Shown one piece after another: positions 1-10,345 of a stretch of 64,000 nucleotides of DNA. The translations under genes and the position numbers were made by a program. Under the pieces are notes generated by a model. The model saw only the letters and a list, made by a program, of their open reading frames with translations, ran no database searches and was not told the DNA's origin. The stretch is from Winogradskyella sp. (lineage in GTDB: Bacteria; Bacteroidota; Bacteroidia; Flavobacteriales; Flavobacteriaceae), in the NCBI RefSeq assembly GCF_016744625.1, contig NZ_JADGDZ010000001.1:1-64000 (forward strand). The letters are read 5' to 3'. Within the stretch, counting starts at the first letter, position 1. Each line of letters begins with the position of its first letter.

Positions 1-142
1 ATAAATTAACACTTAAAAAAATCAGAGTTTTTATAAATTCTTACTTTTTTAATTAATAGCAGTTAACCTTAAAGACAAGCCCTTAATTTGCCAAGTTTAA
101 TTTATCAAATATCCACAGAAAGCATCATACTTTTTGGTCGTA

Positions 143-175
143 ATGTATAACTGGTAAAGAAATATGTATAACTGG
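143..175 (+). promoter_or_regulatory. Tandem direct repeat ATGTATAACTGG-N9-ATGTATAACTGG, candidate LytTR operator
   Basis: Two identical 12-mers at 143-154 and 164-175, 21 bp start to start, about 120-150 bp upstream of a LytTR-type regulator gene. Confidence 0.55.
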
Positions 176-293
176 ATAGTCTAAATTTAGTTTTATTTTT
201 CAGAACACATTATACATAAAACCATGCATTGCACACATAATTATATGCAATACATTCATTATATACATATCTTTATGACTATATATATTTACC

Positions 294-1028
294 ATGTTAA
301 AAGCTGTAATTGTTGATGATGAGCCTAAGGCCATTCAAAGTTTAATTTGGGAGCTCAGTAATTTTAGTAAAGAGATTGAGGTTACTGCCTCATTTACAAA
401 CCCAGATGAAGCTTTAAAATATTTAGATTCAAATACACCAGACTGTTTGTTCTTAGATGTACAAATGCCAACTATTGGTGGGTTTCAATTTTTAGAACAA
501 CTCAAAGACATTAATTTTGCAGTTGTAATTACTACAGCCTATGATGAATATGCGATAAAAGCCTTAAAACATGAAGCTATTGACTACCTCTTAAAGCCTA
601 TTGATTCTGACGATTTAAGAGAGTCAATTAATAAGATTCAAAAATATAGTGATCGCACCATTAATTCAATGAAATTTGAGCGCATGCTATCTAACTTTAA
701 CTCAAAGTTTGATAAAAAACGAATTACAATTAACACAGATGGCAAGCTTCTCTTTTTAGATTTGGATGATATTATTTATGTAGAATCCGACGGAAATTAT
801 AGCACACTTTTTTTACAAAATCAGAAAAAGATAGTAGTAACCAAAAAGTTAAAGGAAGTGGATGCAATTTTACCTGAACATTACTTTTTTAGAATTCATA
901 ATTCTTACATTATCAACCTAAATAAAATAAAAGCATTTATAAAAAATGAAGGCTATGTGATTATGGATAGCGATCATAAGATTCCTGTTGCGAGACAACG
1001 AAAGTCAGATTTTCTAGAAAAACTTTAA
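294..1028 (+). CDS. LytTR-family response regulator (receiver + LytTR DNA-binding domain)
   Basis: N-terminal VIVDDEP...LFLDVQMP...KP receiver motifs; C-terminal LytTR signature (DIIYVESDGNYS...FFRIHNSYIINLNKI). Confidence 0.95.
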   Translation: MLKAVIVDDEPKAIQSLIWELSNFSKEIEVTASFTNPDEALKYLDSNTPDCLFLDVQMPTIGGFQFLEQLKDINFAVVITTAYDEYAIKALKHEAIDYLLKPIDSDDLRESINKIQKYSDRTINSMKFERMLSNFNSKFDKKRITINTDGKLLFLDLDDIIYVESDGNYSTLFLQNQKKIVVTKKLKEVDAILPEHYFFRIHNSYIINLNKIKAFIKNEGYVIMDSDHKIPVARQRKSDFLEKL

Positions 1029-1031
1029 CCT

Positions 1032-2978
1032 ATGATTAGTCTGAAAAAAACCTCACATATTTCAAATAGACTTATTCGTTTTCTTATAGTTATTTCTCTA
1101 TATGCTTCCTATAGCCATGCTCAAGAATCAGATTTTGAAACTGCGCTTACTTTTATAAAAAACACTCAACCTCTTAATCATGTCAGTATTGACTCTGTAT
1201 TAAAACCATTTGAAAGAGACAGTCTGAAAATGAAACGTGTATTGGATGCCACTAAAGCTATTACATATAACGAAGGCATCACTTATGCACTTAACGCACT
1301 TGGCGTTATAAATAGAAATATCTCAAATTACGATGCATCAATAAAGCTTCACCTCGAAGCAAAAAGCTATGCTGATAAGCTTGATAATGACGAATTAAGA
1401 ATTATAAGTCTAAATATGCTTGGCGTTGTTTACAGACGAATGGATATTATTAAACCAGCACTAGACTATCATACCGAAGCATTAAAAATAGCATATGCTG
1501 TCAAAGATCCTTCAGAAATAGTTAGCTATAATATTGCCGTATCGCAAAATAGTATTGGCAATATATACTTGGCTCTAAAGCAATACGATTTAGCCATAAC
1601 CCAATTTAATAAATCACTTAAAATCGAAGAAAAAGCGGATAATAAATTAGGCCTAGCTATTAATTATCATAACATTGGTTATGCACAAGAATCAAAAGGA
1701 TATTTAGAAACTGCCTTAATAAATTATAAAAAGTCATTAGCCTATAATGATGCCATTGATTCTGAAATTGGTCGAATGATATGCTATAATAGTATTGGTG
1801 GAATTTACCTTAAAAAAGAAAACTATAAAGATGCAGAACCTATTATTAAGGATGCATTAGAAAAAGCTATAGAACTGAAAGATCAATTTTACATAGCCTC
1901 TTCTTACATTAATCTAGGTCAATTAGAAATTGAATTAAAAAAACTTCCTTCAGCTGAAAAAAACTTAAAAAAAGCACTCGAAATAGCGGAAACATACAAT
2001 TTGAGATCTTCGGTTGCCGAATCTAACAAGTTACTTTCTGAAGTAAATCAAAAAAACAAGAATTTTGATATTGCGTTAGACTATTATCAAAAAGCTGTAG
2101 AGATAGAGAATACTATACTTACAGAACAAAACCTTCAGTATGTTAATGACATTGCTGTTGAGTACGAAAATGAAAACAAAAATAATCAGATTAAAATATT
2201 AGCATCAGAAAATGAAGATGTACGATTGCGTTTAGAAAGAAATCAAAAGATTTTTTGGTATTCTATTTTAGCTCTTTTAATTCTAGGTATTACACTTTTT
2301 ATTATCAATAGAACTAGAACTCTAAGGCAAGAAAAACAAATCTTAACCTTAGAGCAAGATATGTTGCGGAGTCAAATGAATCCTCATTTCATCTTCAATT
2401 CTTTAAATTCTATTAAGCTTTACATTATAAATAACGAAAAAGAAAATGCCGTTTACTATCTCAATAAATTCTCTAAGTTGATTCGCAAATTCCTAATTGC
2501 TTCAAAAGAAAAGGAAACGTCTCTAAATGATGAATTAGAAACCATGAGATTGTATATGAATATTGAAAATATTCGTTTTTCTAACGAAATAGACTTTACA
2601 ATTAATGTAGATGAATCCATAAACACCGAAGTGACCAAAGTACCTTCTTTAATTCTTCAACCGTTTATAGAAAATGCTTTATGGCATGGTTTATCTTCAA
2701 AACCTGAAAACAAAAAGATTGAATTAAATGTACTCAAAAATTCTCCAAACTTTATTACATTCGAAATTATTGATAATGGTATTGGCCGTATTGCTTCTAA
2801 AAAAATAAAAGACAATAAAAGGTTAAAACGTAAATCTTTAGGCATAGACATTACCAAAGCAAGACTAGCTAATTTCTCTAAAACATTTCCTAATTCTTAC
2901 ACTTTAAAAATTGAGGATTTATACAATCAAGAAACACCTTCTGGTACAAAGGTATTACTTCAAATTCCTACAAATTAA
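1032..2978 (+). CDS. TPR-containing LytS-like sensor histidine kinase (His_kinase family)
   Basis: Signal peptide, TPR repeats, one TM, then LRSQMNPHFIFNSLNSIK and PSLILQPFIENALWHGL motifs; 3 bp after the regulator stop. Confidence 0.95.
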   Translation: MISLKKTSHISNRLIRFLIVISLYASYSHAQESDFETALTFIKNTQPLNHVSIDSVLKPFERDSLKMKRVLDATKAITYNEGITYALNALGVINRNISNYDASIKLHLEAKSYADKLDNDELRIISLNMLGVVYRRMDIIKPALDYHTEALKIAYAVKDPSEIVSYNIAVSQNSIGNIYLALKQYDLAITQFNKSLKIEEKADNKLGLAINYHNIGYAQESKGYLETALINYKKSLAYNDAIDSEIGRMICYNSIGGIYLKKENYKDAEPIIKDALEKAIELKDQFYIASSYINLGQLEIELKKLPSAEKNLKKALEIAETYNLRSSVAESNKLLSEVNQKNKNFDIALDYYQKAVEIENTILTEQNLQYVNDIAVEYENENKNNQIKILASENEDVRLRLERNQKIFWYSILALLILGITLFIINRTRTLRQEKQILTLEQDMLRSQMNPHFIFNSLNSIKLYIINNEKENAVYYLNKFSKLIRKFLIASKEKETSLNDELETMRLYMNIENIRFSNEIDFTINVDESINTEVTKVPSLILQPFIENALWHGLSSKPENKKIELNVLKNSPNFITFEIIDNGIGRIASKKIKDNKRLKRKSLGIDITKARLANFSKTFPNSYTLKIEDLYNQETPSGTKVLLQIPTN

Positions 2979-3000
2979 AAGACAATATCGCTTACTTAGT

Positions 3001-3717
3001 TTAACCACCAAAAGCTCCCATCATAGAACCATATTTTGTGGTATCGATTGAGAAATCTGTTTTTTCAATACTTGTACATTCCATCGTCATATTGTTTTTA
3101 GATTTCTTCTTGTCTTCAAAAATCATTTCCATCATCAATCCGTTTTCCTCATACTTTTTCATTATCGCAGGATTGAAACCTTTTGGTAAACTCTTCATGT
3201 TAGCACCAAAAATTTGGTTAAAACTTACTGGGACATCATCAGTAATATAGAAAGTGATTTTCATTTTATCATTTTCACTTACAAAGCCTTCACATTCAAA
3301 TCCGTTTATGGTTTTAGACTCTATCTCGGTAAATTTATAGTCAGACATGTTTTCGTCATCAGAATTAAAATCAGAGGCTTTCAGTTTTGTTTTCTGCACT
3401 ATTTTTTTACCCATCATTTCCATAAACATTGCAGTAATGTTAAGGTTGTTGTCCATAACCATAAAGATTTTTGTATCTGGACTTGATTTGCTCATTTCGG
3501 CAGAATTAAAACCAAAATACTCCGCATTTTCCTTTAGATAATAATCAAACGTCATATCTCCTTTTTTATGAGTCATTTTTAGTTTGTAGATGTAATCGAA
3601 ATCGTAAGTTGCAGGAAGTTTAACCTTACTTGCTTTTCCTAATTGAGCAGATACACATTGCAGTGTGAAACAACATATTAAAACGAATATTAAATTCTTT
3701 GTGTTTAAAATTTTCAT
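3001..3717 (-). CDS. DUF4412-like secreted protein
   Basis: Signal peptide, Met-rich DUF4412-type pattern (DYKFTEIESKTINGFECEGFVSEND). Confidence 0.7.
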   Translation of the reverse strand: MKILNTKNLIFVLICCFTLQCVSAQLGKASKVKLPATYDFDYIYKLKMTHKKGDMTFDYYLKENAEYFGFNSAEMSKSSPDTKIFMVMDNNLNITAMFMEMMGKKIVQKTKLKASDFNSDDENMSDYKFTEIESKTINGFECEGFVSENDKMKITFYITDDVPVSFNQIFGANMKSLPKGFNPAIMKKYEENGLMMEMIFEDKKKSKNNMTMECTSIEKTDFSIDTTKYGSMMGAFGG

Positions 3718-3782
3718 AGCTTAAAAGTTAATGGTTAATTATATATTATTATATGTAATACTCTACAAAGCATCAAGAATTT

Positions 3783-3815
3783 ATGTGTGCTTAGAAAGTA
3801 AAAATGTGTAATTGG
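3783..3815 (+). promoter_or_regulatory. Degenerate tandem repeat ATGTGTGCTTAG-N9-ATGTGTAATTGG, resembling the 143-175 site
   Basis: 12-mers at 3783-3794 and 3804-3815, same 21 bp spacing; 3804-3815 matches ATGTATAACTGG at 10/12. Confidence 0.35.
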
Positions 3816-3893
3816 GAATGTCTCGATTTATTTAACAATATGTTTCTTACTTATAATCCCGTTTTTCGTTTTAACCTCAAATTACACGCTTTT

Positions 3894-5093
3894 TTATTTA
3901 AGATCTTTTAAATTGAGTTCTTTAAGAAGATTCCATAACTCATCTGGTGTTACATCTATTGCCTCAGCTTTAATTACAAACCTTTCATTTGCATTATAGT
4001 TTAGTGTCGTTTTTACTTCTTTTTCATTAAAATCTATCATTACGCGATTATCATCCATTTTTGTAGCAGTACTATAACCTGTTTCGGTTTCATCTTTCCA
4101 ATCTCGACTTGCCATATCCTTCATAAGTGTATAAACACCTGCAGCATCTTTATTATCTGCACAATCAACAATGGTAAGTTCTATTTTTTTTGAGCCTTTT
4201 TCAAAAAGCAGATATACATTATTAATGGTTGGCATACGCTCTATTGTTTTACCAATTTCATAATCCGTTCTTTTTAATTTCCCTAACTTTTTTGGCAACC
4301 AATTTTCGTACTGTTGTTTTGTAATTGGTGTTTGTATTGCAAGCTGATACTCTATTTCTAATAACTCATCATTTGCCCAATATTTTAAATACCAATTAAT
4401 ATTTGGAGGTATTTTCCGAACAATTGCTTTGCTAATTGTTTTAGGTAAACTCCCTTGGTCATTATTATTTTTCCAATCTTCTTTTTCTAATAATGTGTTT
4501 TGCACAATGTTCCAGCCCTTATTTAGATGCAGATTGTAGGTTGTTGTTTCTTTAAAGCTATAACTATTCTCCCTCTCCTGGTTTACCGTACAATTTGCGT
4601 TAAAAACAACATCACTATCACTATAAATCCATGAAATTGTACTTCCTAAAACCAAACTAGAGCTTCTATTTAAACCACTGTTGTCTTCAATCTCTTTTTG
4701 CGTCGCGGGAAACAAGCTACCAACCACTTGTCCATATTTATAAACTGATAACATATCAATTTTTACTGCTTTAGCATTTTCATTGTCTTGCACTATTTCT
4801 TTTTGATTACAAAAAGACATTCCTGCAGATTTTTTAATTGAATACATATAATAATTATCTTCATTTATGGTAACAATTGCGTTTTGCCAATTAAAATGGA
4901 TAGTGCCATCTACCGTAATTTTTCCGACTTCGACTCCATTTTCCGTAGTACCATCTAGAGATGCTTTAATAAGTAATTCACCTTTGGTATAATTTTCAAT
5001 TTTAGGTAAAGTTGTTGCTTTTTGTTGGGCTTTACAAGATTGTATAGCCAAGCAAAAAAACAGTAAATAAATAGTTGATTTAAAGTGATGCAT
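3894..5093 (-). CDS. Hypothetical lipoprotein
   Basis: 399-aa ORF with lipobox-like LAIQSC near the N-terminus. Confidence 0.7.
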   Translation of the reverse strand: MHHFKSTIYLLFFCLAIQSCKAQQKATTLPKIENYTKGELLIKASLDGTTENGVEVGKITVDGTIHFNWQNAIVTINEDNYYMYSIKKSAGMSFCNQKEIVQDNENAKAVKIDMLSVYKYGQVVGSLFPATQKEIEDNSGLNRSSSLVLGSTISWIYSDSDVVFNANCTVNQERENSYSFKETTTYNLHLNKGWNIVQNTLLEKEDWKNNNDQGSLPKTISKAIVRKIPPNINWYLKYWANDELLEIEYQLAIQTPITKQQYENWLPKKLGKLKRTDYEIGKTIERMPTINNVYLLFEKGSKKIELTIVDCADNKDAAGVYTLMKDMASRDWKDETETGYSTATKMDDNRVMIDFNEKEVKTTLNYNANERFVIKAEAIDVTPDELWNLLKELNLKDLK

Positions 5094-5117
5094 ATTTATT
5101 TGGTTTAGAGAATAATA

Positions 5118-7514
5118 CTATTGTAGTATAATCTTTTTGTTTGTAATTCGTCCTTCAATTATTATTTTCAAAAGGTAAATCCCCTGTTCTTGGTTAGATA
5201 AATCTATTTCGTTTGTGTTTTTAAATGTTCTAATTTTTTCACCTAAAATGGAAAACACATCAACGCTATCTATTTGTAAATTCGTCTTGATATTGATGAT
5301 ACCATTTGTTGGATTTGGATAAATGCTTAACCTAGAACCAACTTTATGATCTTCGATACTTAACACATCGGGATTTGGAATATATTCTGCAGCTACATCA
5401 TTATCTATAAGTTTAAATGCGTTTTGAGAAGCGTGTGTCCAAATACTTCCCTCGCTATCAATTGCTATAGCACCAGGTCTGTAATGGTCTAATGATGGCA
5501 TAATTGCGTTAGTATTCTCTAAGCTAATATTTGTTACTATTGGGTTGGCATCTGTTGGGTTTTCAATGGTAGTGATAGAAGCACTATCATTATTGAGTAA
5601 ATACGCTTTACCATTTGTATTTACAGCAATATCATATAGGTTATATATCTCGGTATAGTCTGCTGCCATAAAATCATAAAACACATCATTCTCTTGATAT
5701 ACAGCTCCTAATCTACCAAGAAACCAAACACCTCCATTTGGTGCAGAAACTATTTTACGCAATGTACTTAAACTTACATCTTGAACTTCAACATCATAGG
5801 TCGTTGTTGTTAATGTAGTAATATCAAATTTTTTAATAATTAAACTACCACTACTATTTTGCATAAACCAAGCATTTCCATCATCATCTACTGCAAAATC
5901 AAACACGTATTGATACCAATCTTCATCTAAGTTGTAAGTATGTATTAATGCATCACCTTTGTAAGCATCTATTTTTTTATTTCCACGATCAAAAACCCAA
6001 ACCTGATCTAAAACTCGCTTCATATCATTAGCTTGATTAACTCCGTTTTGAATAGAATTCGCGTTTGGAAAATCAATTTTCCGCAACTCATTAGGGCTTC
6101 CTCCTCTAACAATAGCCTTACTATCATCATCTACTACTCCAGAAAAACCAATATTATCAATCAATATAGATTGATGATTATCATCACTATCTCTATATAC
6201 TACAATATCATCATGGCCATTAAACCACCAAACACCTCCATTAGAGTCAGGTACATTATCCGTAAATCGCGAATTCATTCTACTAGATAAATTTCCAAGA
6301 GCGTTATCATTTCGTCCAGTCCAAACATCATTATCGTTAATAATAACTTCAAAATTATTATTAGACCCACTAGAGAAGTCTGTTGTTGTAAAATAAAATC
6401 TGCTGTTTCTGAAGTAAATATTATTTGGGTTGTAGGTTATCGGAACTCCTAATGTTGCTAAATCGGTTAATGGAAGCAATGTCCAAGTAGGTGAAGAGTT
6501 ATTAAACGTTAATTTAACTAAGCCAGAATAATTATTACCAACTGCCCAAATTAAACCTGTTTCATCTAAAGCAAGTTTATTAAATTTAATAGTGATTGCT
6601 GGGTTATCTGGTCTTGGTGTTTGGTAAGAGATATAAGTTTCATTAGTAATATTGAATTTAACAATAGCTCCATCATTAGATCCATTATTTGCAAGCCACA
6701 AATCGTTATTAGCATCAAACTGTAAATCACTAACGCTATTAAAAGGTAAACTTGGAGTTGTTGAAGAATCGTAGTGCGTTACTGGAACTGAATTTACATA
6801 ATCTGTAATATCTATTTTATAAAGCCCTTGGCTGTTTCCTAAGTAAATAAAATCATCATTATAAACTAGATTTATTGAGTTACCACCTATACTAATATTC
6901 CCTACATCTGCAACTTCGGTAAGCGCATTGCCTGTATCATTATACTTAAAAAGATAGGTTGTATTTCCGCTAGTGGCAAAAGCCCAAGTTAAGTTTCTAT
7001 CTTGATCGTAAACCATTTGCTGTGGATACTTGTTATTCGGAAAATTAATAGGTGTAAAGGTTTTTAAATTTCTGTCGTAAATATTAAAAAGGTAACCTGC
7101 ATTTGTGGCTTGTATAATAACTTTCCCGTTCGGCAATACCAAGCCTGTTCTTATGGTTGGCAGATACTGGTTTCCCCAAAAAGGAATCGCAATATTTGGT
7201 ATATTTCCCCAAGTACCATCTGTATTTCTAATAGATAAGCCTTTACCTGTTACATAATACTCATCTTCATTAAAATGATTTGGAAGCATACGTTCTGCAC
7301 GTCTATCATTAAGTCCATAACTACGCTCTACAACGCCTAGATTATTATCCCTATCGCAAAACGCTAATTTTCCGGTCGCTTCCGGAATTACATTTCCACA
7401 TTGGTCAGGGTAAAATGCCAATTTCGTTCCAATTGTAAAAGCTTCTGTTTTTGTTATCTGAGCTTCTGCTAATATTGAAACAAATAAAGCACATATGAGT
7501 AATTTTAATTTCAT
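5118..7514 (-). CDS. T9SS type A sorting-domain beta-propeller-like protein
   Basis: Signal peptide, repeated propeller-like segments, C-terminal sorting domain SRLSIYPNPTNGIINIK...GIYLLKI...KKIILQ. Confidence 0.85.
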   Translation of the reverse strand: MKLKLLICALFVSILAEAQITKTEAFTIGTKLAFYPDQCGNVIPEATGKLAFCDRDNNLGVVERSYGLNDRRAERMLPNHFNEDEYYVTGKGLSIRNTDGTWGNIPNIAIPFWGNQYLPTIRTGLVLPNGKVIIQATNAGYLFNIYDRNLKTFTPINFPNNKYPQQMVYDQDRNLTWAFATSGNTTYLFKYNDTGNALTEVADVGNISIGGNSINLVYNDDFIYLGNSQGLYKIDITDYVNSVPVTHYDSSTTPSLPFNSVSDLQFDANNDLWLANNGSNDGAIVKFNITNETYISYQTPRPDNPAITIKFNKLALDETGLIWAVGNNYSGLVKLTFNNSSPTWTLLPLTDLATLGVPITYNPNNIYFRNSRFYFTTTDFSSGSNNNFEVIINDNDVWTGRNDNALGNLSSRMNSRFTDNVPDSNGGVWWFNGHDDIVVYRDSDDNHQSILIDNIGFSGVVDDDSKAIVRGGSPNELRKIDFPNANSIQNGVNQANDMKRVLDQVWVFDRGNKKIDAYKGDALIHTYNLDEDWYQYVFDFAVDDDGNAWFMQNSSGSLIIKKFDITTLTTTTYDVEVQDVSLSTLRKIVSAPNGGVWFLGRLGAVYQENDVFYDFMAADYTEIYNLYDIAVNTNGKAYLLNNDSASITTIENPTDANPIVTNISLENTNAIMPSLDHYRPGAIAIDSEGSIWTHASQNAFKLIDNDVAAEYIPNPDVLSIEDHKVGSRLSIYPNPTNGIINIKTNLQIDSVDVFSILGEKIRTFKNTNEIDLSNQEQGIYLLKIIIEGRITNKKIILQ

Positions 7515-7547
7515 GATTTTCGTTTTTATGTCTTATAAGATTTTTAT

Positions 7548-8603
7548 TTAAGGTCTTGCTTCCAGTATTAGATTAAATGGTGTTTCTGTAGCACGTTTAA
7601 ATTTTGAAAAACCTCCATTAGAAATTACCTCTTTTAGTTGTTTTTCTCCAGCTTGAGCTCCTAAAGCCATTCCGACTTCTTGGTTTAAAGAACATGGTGT
7701 ACAGAGCATTGTTGAGAAGGCATAAAATGCTCTACCAACAGGATTTAAGTTTTCTTCTAAAGTGTCTTTCGCAAATGGCTCAACAATCATACATGTCCCA
7801 TCTGGTTTTAAGGCTGCTTTTGTATGCGCACAAGCACCAACTGGATCTCCCATATCATGTAAACAATCAAAAAACGTAATAAAATCGTAATCCGTCCCTG
7901 GGAAATCTTTTGCTGTGGAGACTTGAAAAGAGACATTAGTCACACCAGCTTCCTTGGCTCTCTCTTTAGCTTGGTCGATTGAGGGTTTATGATAATCAAA
8001 ACCTATAAATGTAGACTTTGGGAAAGCTTTTGCCATTATAATTGTTGAAGCAGCATGACCACAACCAATATCAGCTACTTTAGCTCCTTTTTCTAATTTT
8101 TCAACAACATCATCCAAAGACGGAAGCCAACTAGAAATTAAATTCCCTTCATAAGATGGGCTGAAAAATTTCTCTGTACCACAGAATAAACAAGAATTAT
8201 GATCGCCCCAAGACACGCCTTCACCTGTTTTAAAAGCATTTTCTATTTTTGGCTCATCGTGATATAATGAAGAAATGGCATAGAATGCACCTGTCATAAA
8301 TACTGGACTTTTTCTATTTCCAAAAACCATGGATTGCTCTGGCGTCATAAAAAATTTTTGACTTGAAGCGTCATATTCTACATATCCAGATGCTGCTTGA
8401 GCAGATAGCCATTCTCTAACATATCGTTCAGCAGTATTCGTTTTTGCCGCCAACTCATGAGAGGTTAAATGTCCAGACTCAGATAAGGTTGTATATAGAC
8501 CTAGTTTGTCTCCAATTGTTACCAAGGATCCATTCGCCGCTGCTCCCATTTCGGTTACCACTTTTCCTAATAAGTCGTGCAATTTGTCTTCGTTTAACTC
8601 CAT
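7548..8603 (-). CDS. Winged-helix + class I SAM-dependent methyltransferase
   Basis: N-terminal winged-helix-like region (TAERYVREWLSAQAASGYV) and VADIGCGHAAS SAM-binding motif. Confidence 0.88.
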   Translation of the reverse strand: MELNEDKLHDLLGKVVTEMGAAANGSLVTIGDKLGLYTTLSESGHLTSHELAAKTNTAERYVREWLSAQAASGYVEYDASSQKFFMTPEQSMVFGNRKSPVFMTGAFYAISSLYHDEPKIENAFKTGEGVSWGDHNSCLFCGTEKFFSPSYEGNLISSWLPSLDDVVEKLEKGAKVADIGCGHAASTIIMAKAFPKSTFIGFDYHKPSIDQAKERAKEAGVTNVSFQVSTAKDFPGTDYDFITFFDCLHDMGDPVGACAHTKAALKPDGTCMIVEPFAKDTLEENLNPVGRAFYAFSTMLCTPCSLNQEVGMALGAQAGEKQLKEVISNGGFSKFKRATETPFNLILEARP

Positions 8604-8667
8604 GATTTTCTATTTTATCGGTTAGTAATCTACTTGTTAGTACTTAATATTTTAAAAGGTAAACATG
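8601..8667 (-). promoter_or_regulatory. Duplicated upstream/leader sequence, copy A
   Basis: 67 bp aligned without gaps to 12427-12493; 63/67 identical, with the distal 42 bp exact. Confidence 0.75.
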
Positions 8668-8674
8668 AACACAT

Positions 8675-10345
8675 TTAATTGTTGAAATAGTTCTTTCGGA
8701 GATCCAACACTTCTTGGGCTTTGCTTCTTATAGACTCCTCCTTATTATTGTAAATAAGATGCTTTAAATAATCTAAAACGTCTATACCTTCAATAAGTAA
8801 TAATGCAGAAATGGCCTCAATCTTAATTTCTATAGATGTTGCTTTAGTATCAAGCAAAGTTTTGATGTGAGAAAAAATTAAAGGCGAACCTGTGTTTCCT
8901 AACACCAAAAGAGATTGTATAGTATTTTTTTCGAGTTTCATTTTTTTTATAAGAAAGTGTGTTAACTCATTAGATTTTAATGAGTCTGATTGTCTTAATC
9001 TATTTGCCATACCTCCTAAAGCCAATTGTGCTGTAGACTTCGTAAAATAATCTTGAGACGCTTCGTTACTAAACGCAATAGCTTTTAAAACATTAATAGC
9101 CTTATCAGTTGGATATTTTGTTGTTGTTAATACAGGAATTAAAGTGCCTACTAAATCTTCATTATTTTTATTCTTTTCAATAACCTTTGCTAAAGCATCC
9201 GTTGAACTTGGTGTTTCCGTAATGGATAAAGCTTTGGTTAATACAATAAAGACATTTGAAGTATTTAATTCTTTATCAAGAACAGAAACAGCTTGATTAC
9301 AATACTCGGAATGCAGGTAAAAAAGTGCTCTAAATTTTAAAATTAAATCATCTATAGCATTTTTAGTTAAGTTATCTGTTTTAGATAAATACCCAATTAG
9401 CGACTCCCAATCGTCAGATCCTAAAGTTCCTGAATAGGACATTTGTTTAATTTTTTCTTTCGATAACGGTTCGCTTAGAGTTGTTTTTCGAGAATATCTA
9501 TTAGATTTCTCTAAGCGCAAAAGGTCTTCAATATCATCATTCTTAATTCGTTTTTCGGAAGTCTTAAAAACCGAAACCTTAGACCCTAATACACTAAGAG
9601 TATCATTATTATGAAGCACGATTTGGGCTTCGGAAGTATTTATTTCTTTTACAGACCCATAATTATCTGTTTCAATTGTTGTGTTATTATCTATTTTTAT
9701 ATTCTGATTTTCTTTTCTTGATTTATATGTTAAATACCTTAGGATTTTCTTGTGATAAACTTTACTCTTTTTATTTGTTTTTTTTGTGTCATATTCGGCT
9801 ATAAAAGATCCAGTTGTATTTTCTTCGGTAGACTGCCATTTTGTGATTTTTTTAATGGGCTCAACAAACTGCATTCTACTTATCATTTCTTTATATAATC
9901 CTTTAGCTGTTTCTGTTATTTCAGAATTAAATTTTATATGCTCTATTTCTCCTGAAGTTTTGACTTGAACAAAAACAGGCTTCATCAAATCTTTAATAAC
10001 TATATCCGATTTAATTGAGTCTTCTCCTCGTTTTATATCGACCATTGGATTTTGTAATTGATAGCTAATTAAAATGCTACCTCTAGTTTGTTTAAGAACT
10101 GTTTTTTTTATTTCACTTTGAATTTCCATTTCTATATACTGTAATGTCTCACTTTTAAAAAAGGACTTATTTGCATTTACAGTATCCAGACTATACATTT
10201 TTTTAATGTCGCTATACCCAAAGTTTTCTGAACTAAATTTATAAGAAGATTGTTTTGAAACGATAGCCTTTTTACTTCCTACACATCCAATATTTATGGA
10301 TCCTATAAGAAGTAAAAAGCATAAAGTTCTTATTAACGTTTTCAT
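8675..10345 (-). CDS. Lipoprotein with predicted beta-rich N-terminus and HEAT-like alpha-helical C-terminus (possible vitellogenin-N/LLTP-like fold)
   Basis: Lipobox SINIGC; KPVFVQVKTSGEIEHIKFNSEITETAKGLYKEMISRMQFV and WQSTEENTTGSFIAEYDT resemble Vitellogenin_N patterns; helical repeats follow. Confidence 0.6.
   Translation of the reverse strand: MKTLIRTLCFLLLIGSINIGCVGSKKAIVSKQSSYKFSSENFGYSDIKKMYSLDTVNANKSFFKSETLQYIEMEIQSEIKKTVLKQTRGSILISYQLQNPMVDIKRGEDSIKSDIVIKDLMKPVFVQVKTSGEIEHIKFNSEITETAKGLYKEMISRMQFVEPIKKITKWQSTEENTTGSFIAEYDTKKTNKKSKVYHKKILRYLTYKSRKENQNIKIDNNTTIETDNYGSVKEINTSEAQIVLHNNDTLSVLGSKVSVFKTSEKRIKNDDIEDLLRLEKSNRYSRKTTLSEPLSKEKIKQMSYSGTLGSDDWESLIGYLSKTDNLTKNAIDDLILKFRALFYLHSEYCNQAVSVLDKELNTSNVFIVLTKALSITETPSSTDALAKVIEKNKNNEDLVGTLIPVLTTTKYPTDKAINVLKAIAFSNEASQDYFTKSTAQLALGGMANRLRQSDSLKSNELTHFLIKKMKLEKNTIQSLLVLGNTGSPLIFSHIKTLLDTKATSIEIKIEAISALLLIEGIDVLDYLKHLIYNNKEESIRSKAQEVLDLRKNYFNN

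Noticed and set aside
2456-2857. ORFs on the minus strand inside the histidine kinase gene
   Set aside because: Antisense shadow ORFs within a strongly supported CDS; no recognisable domain.
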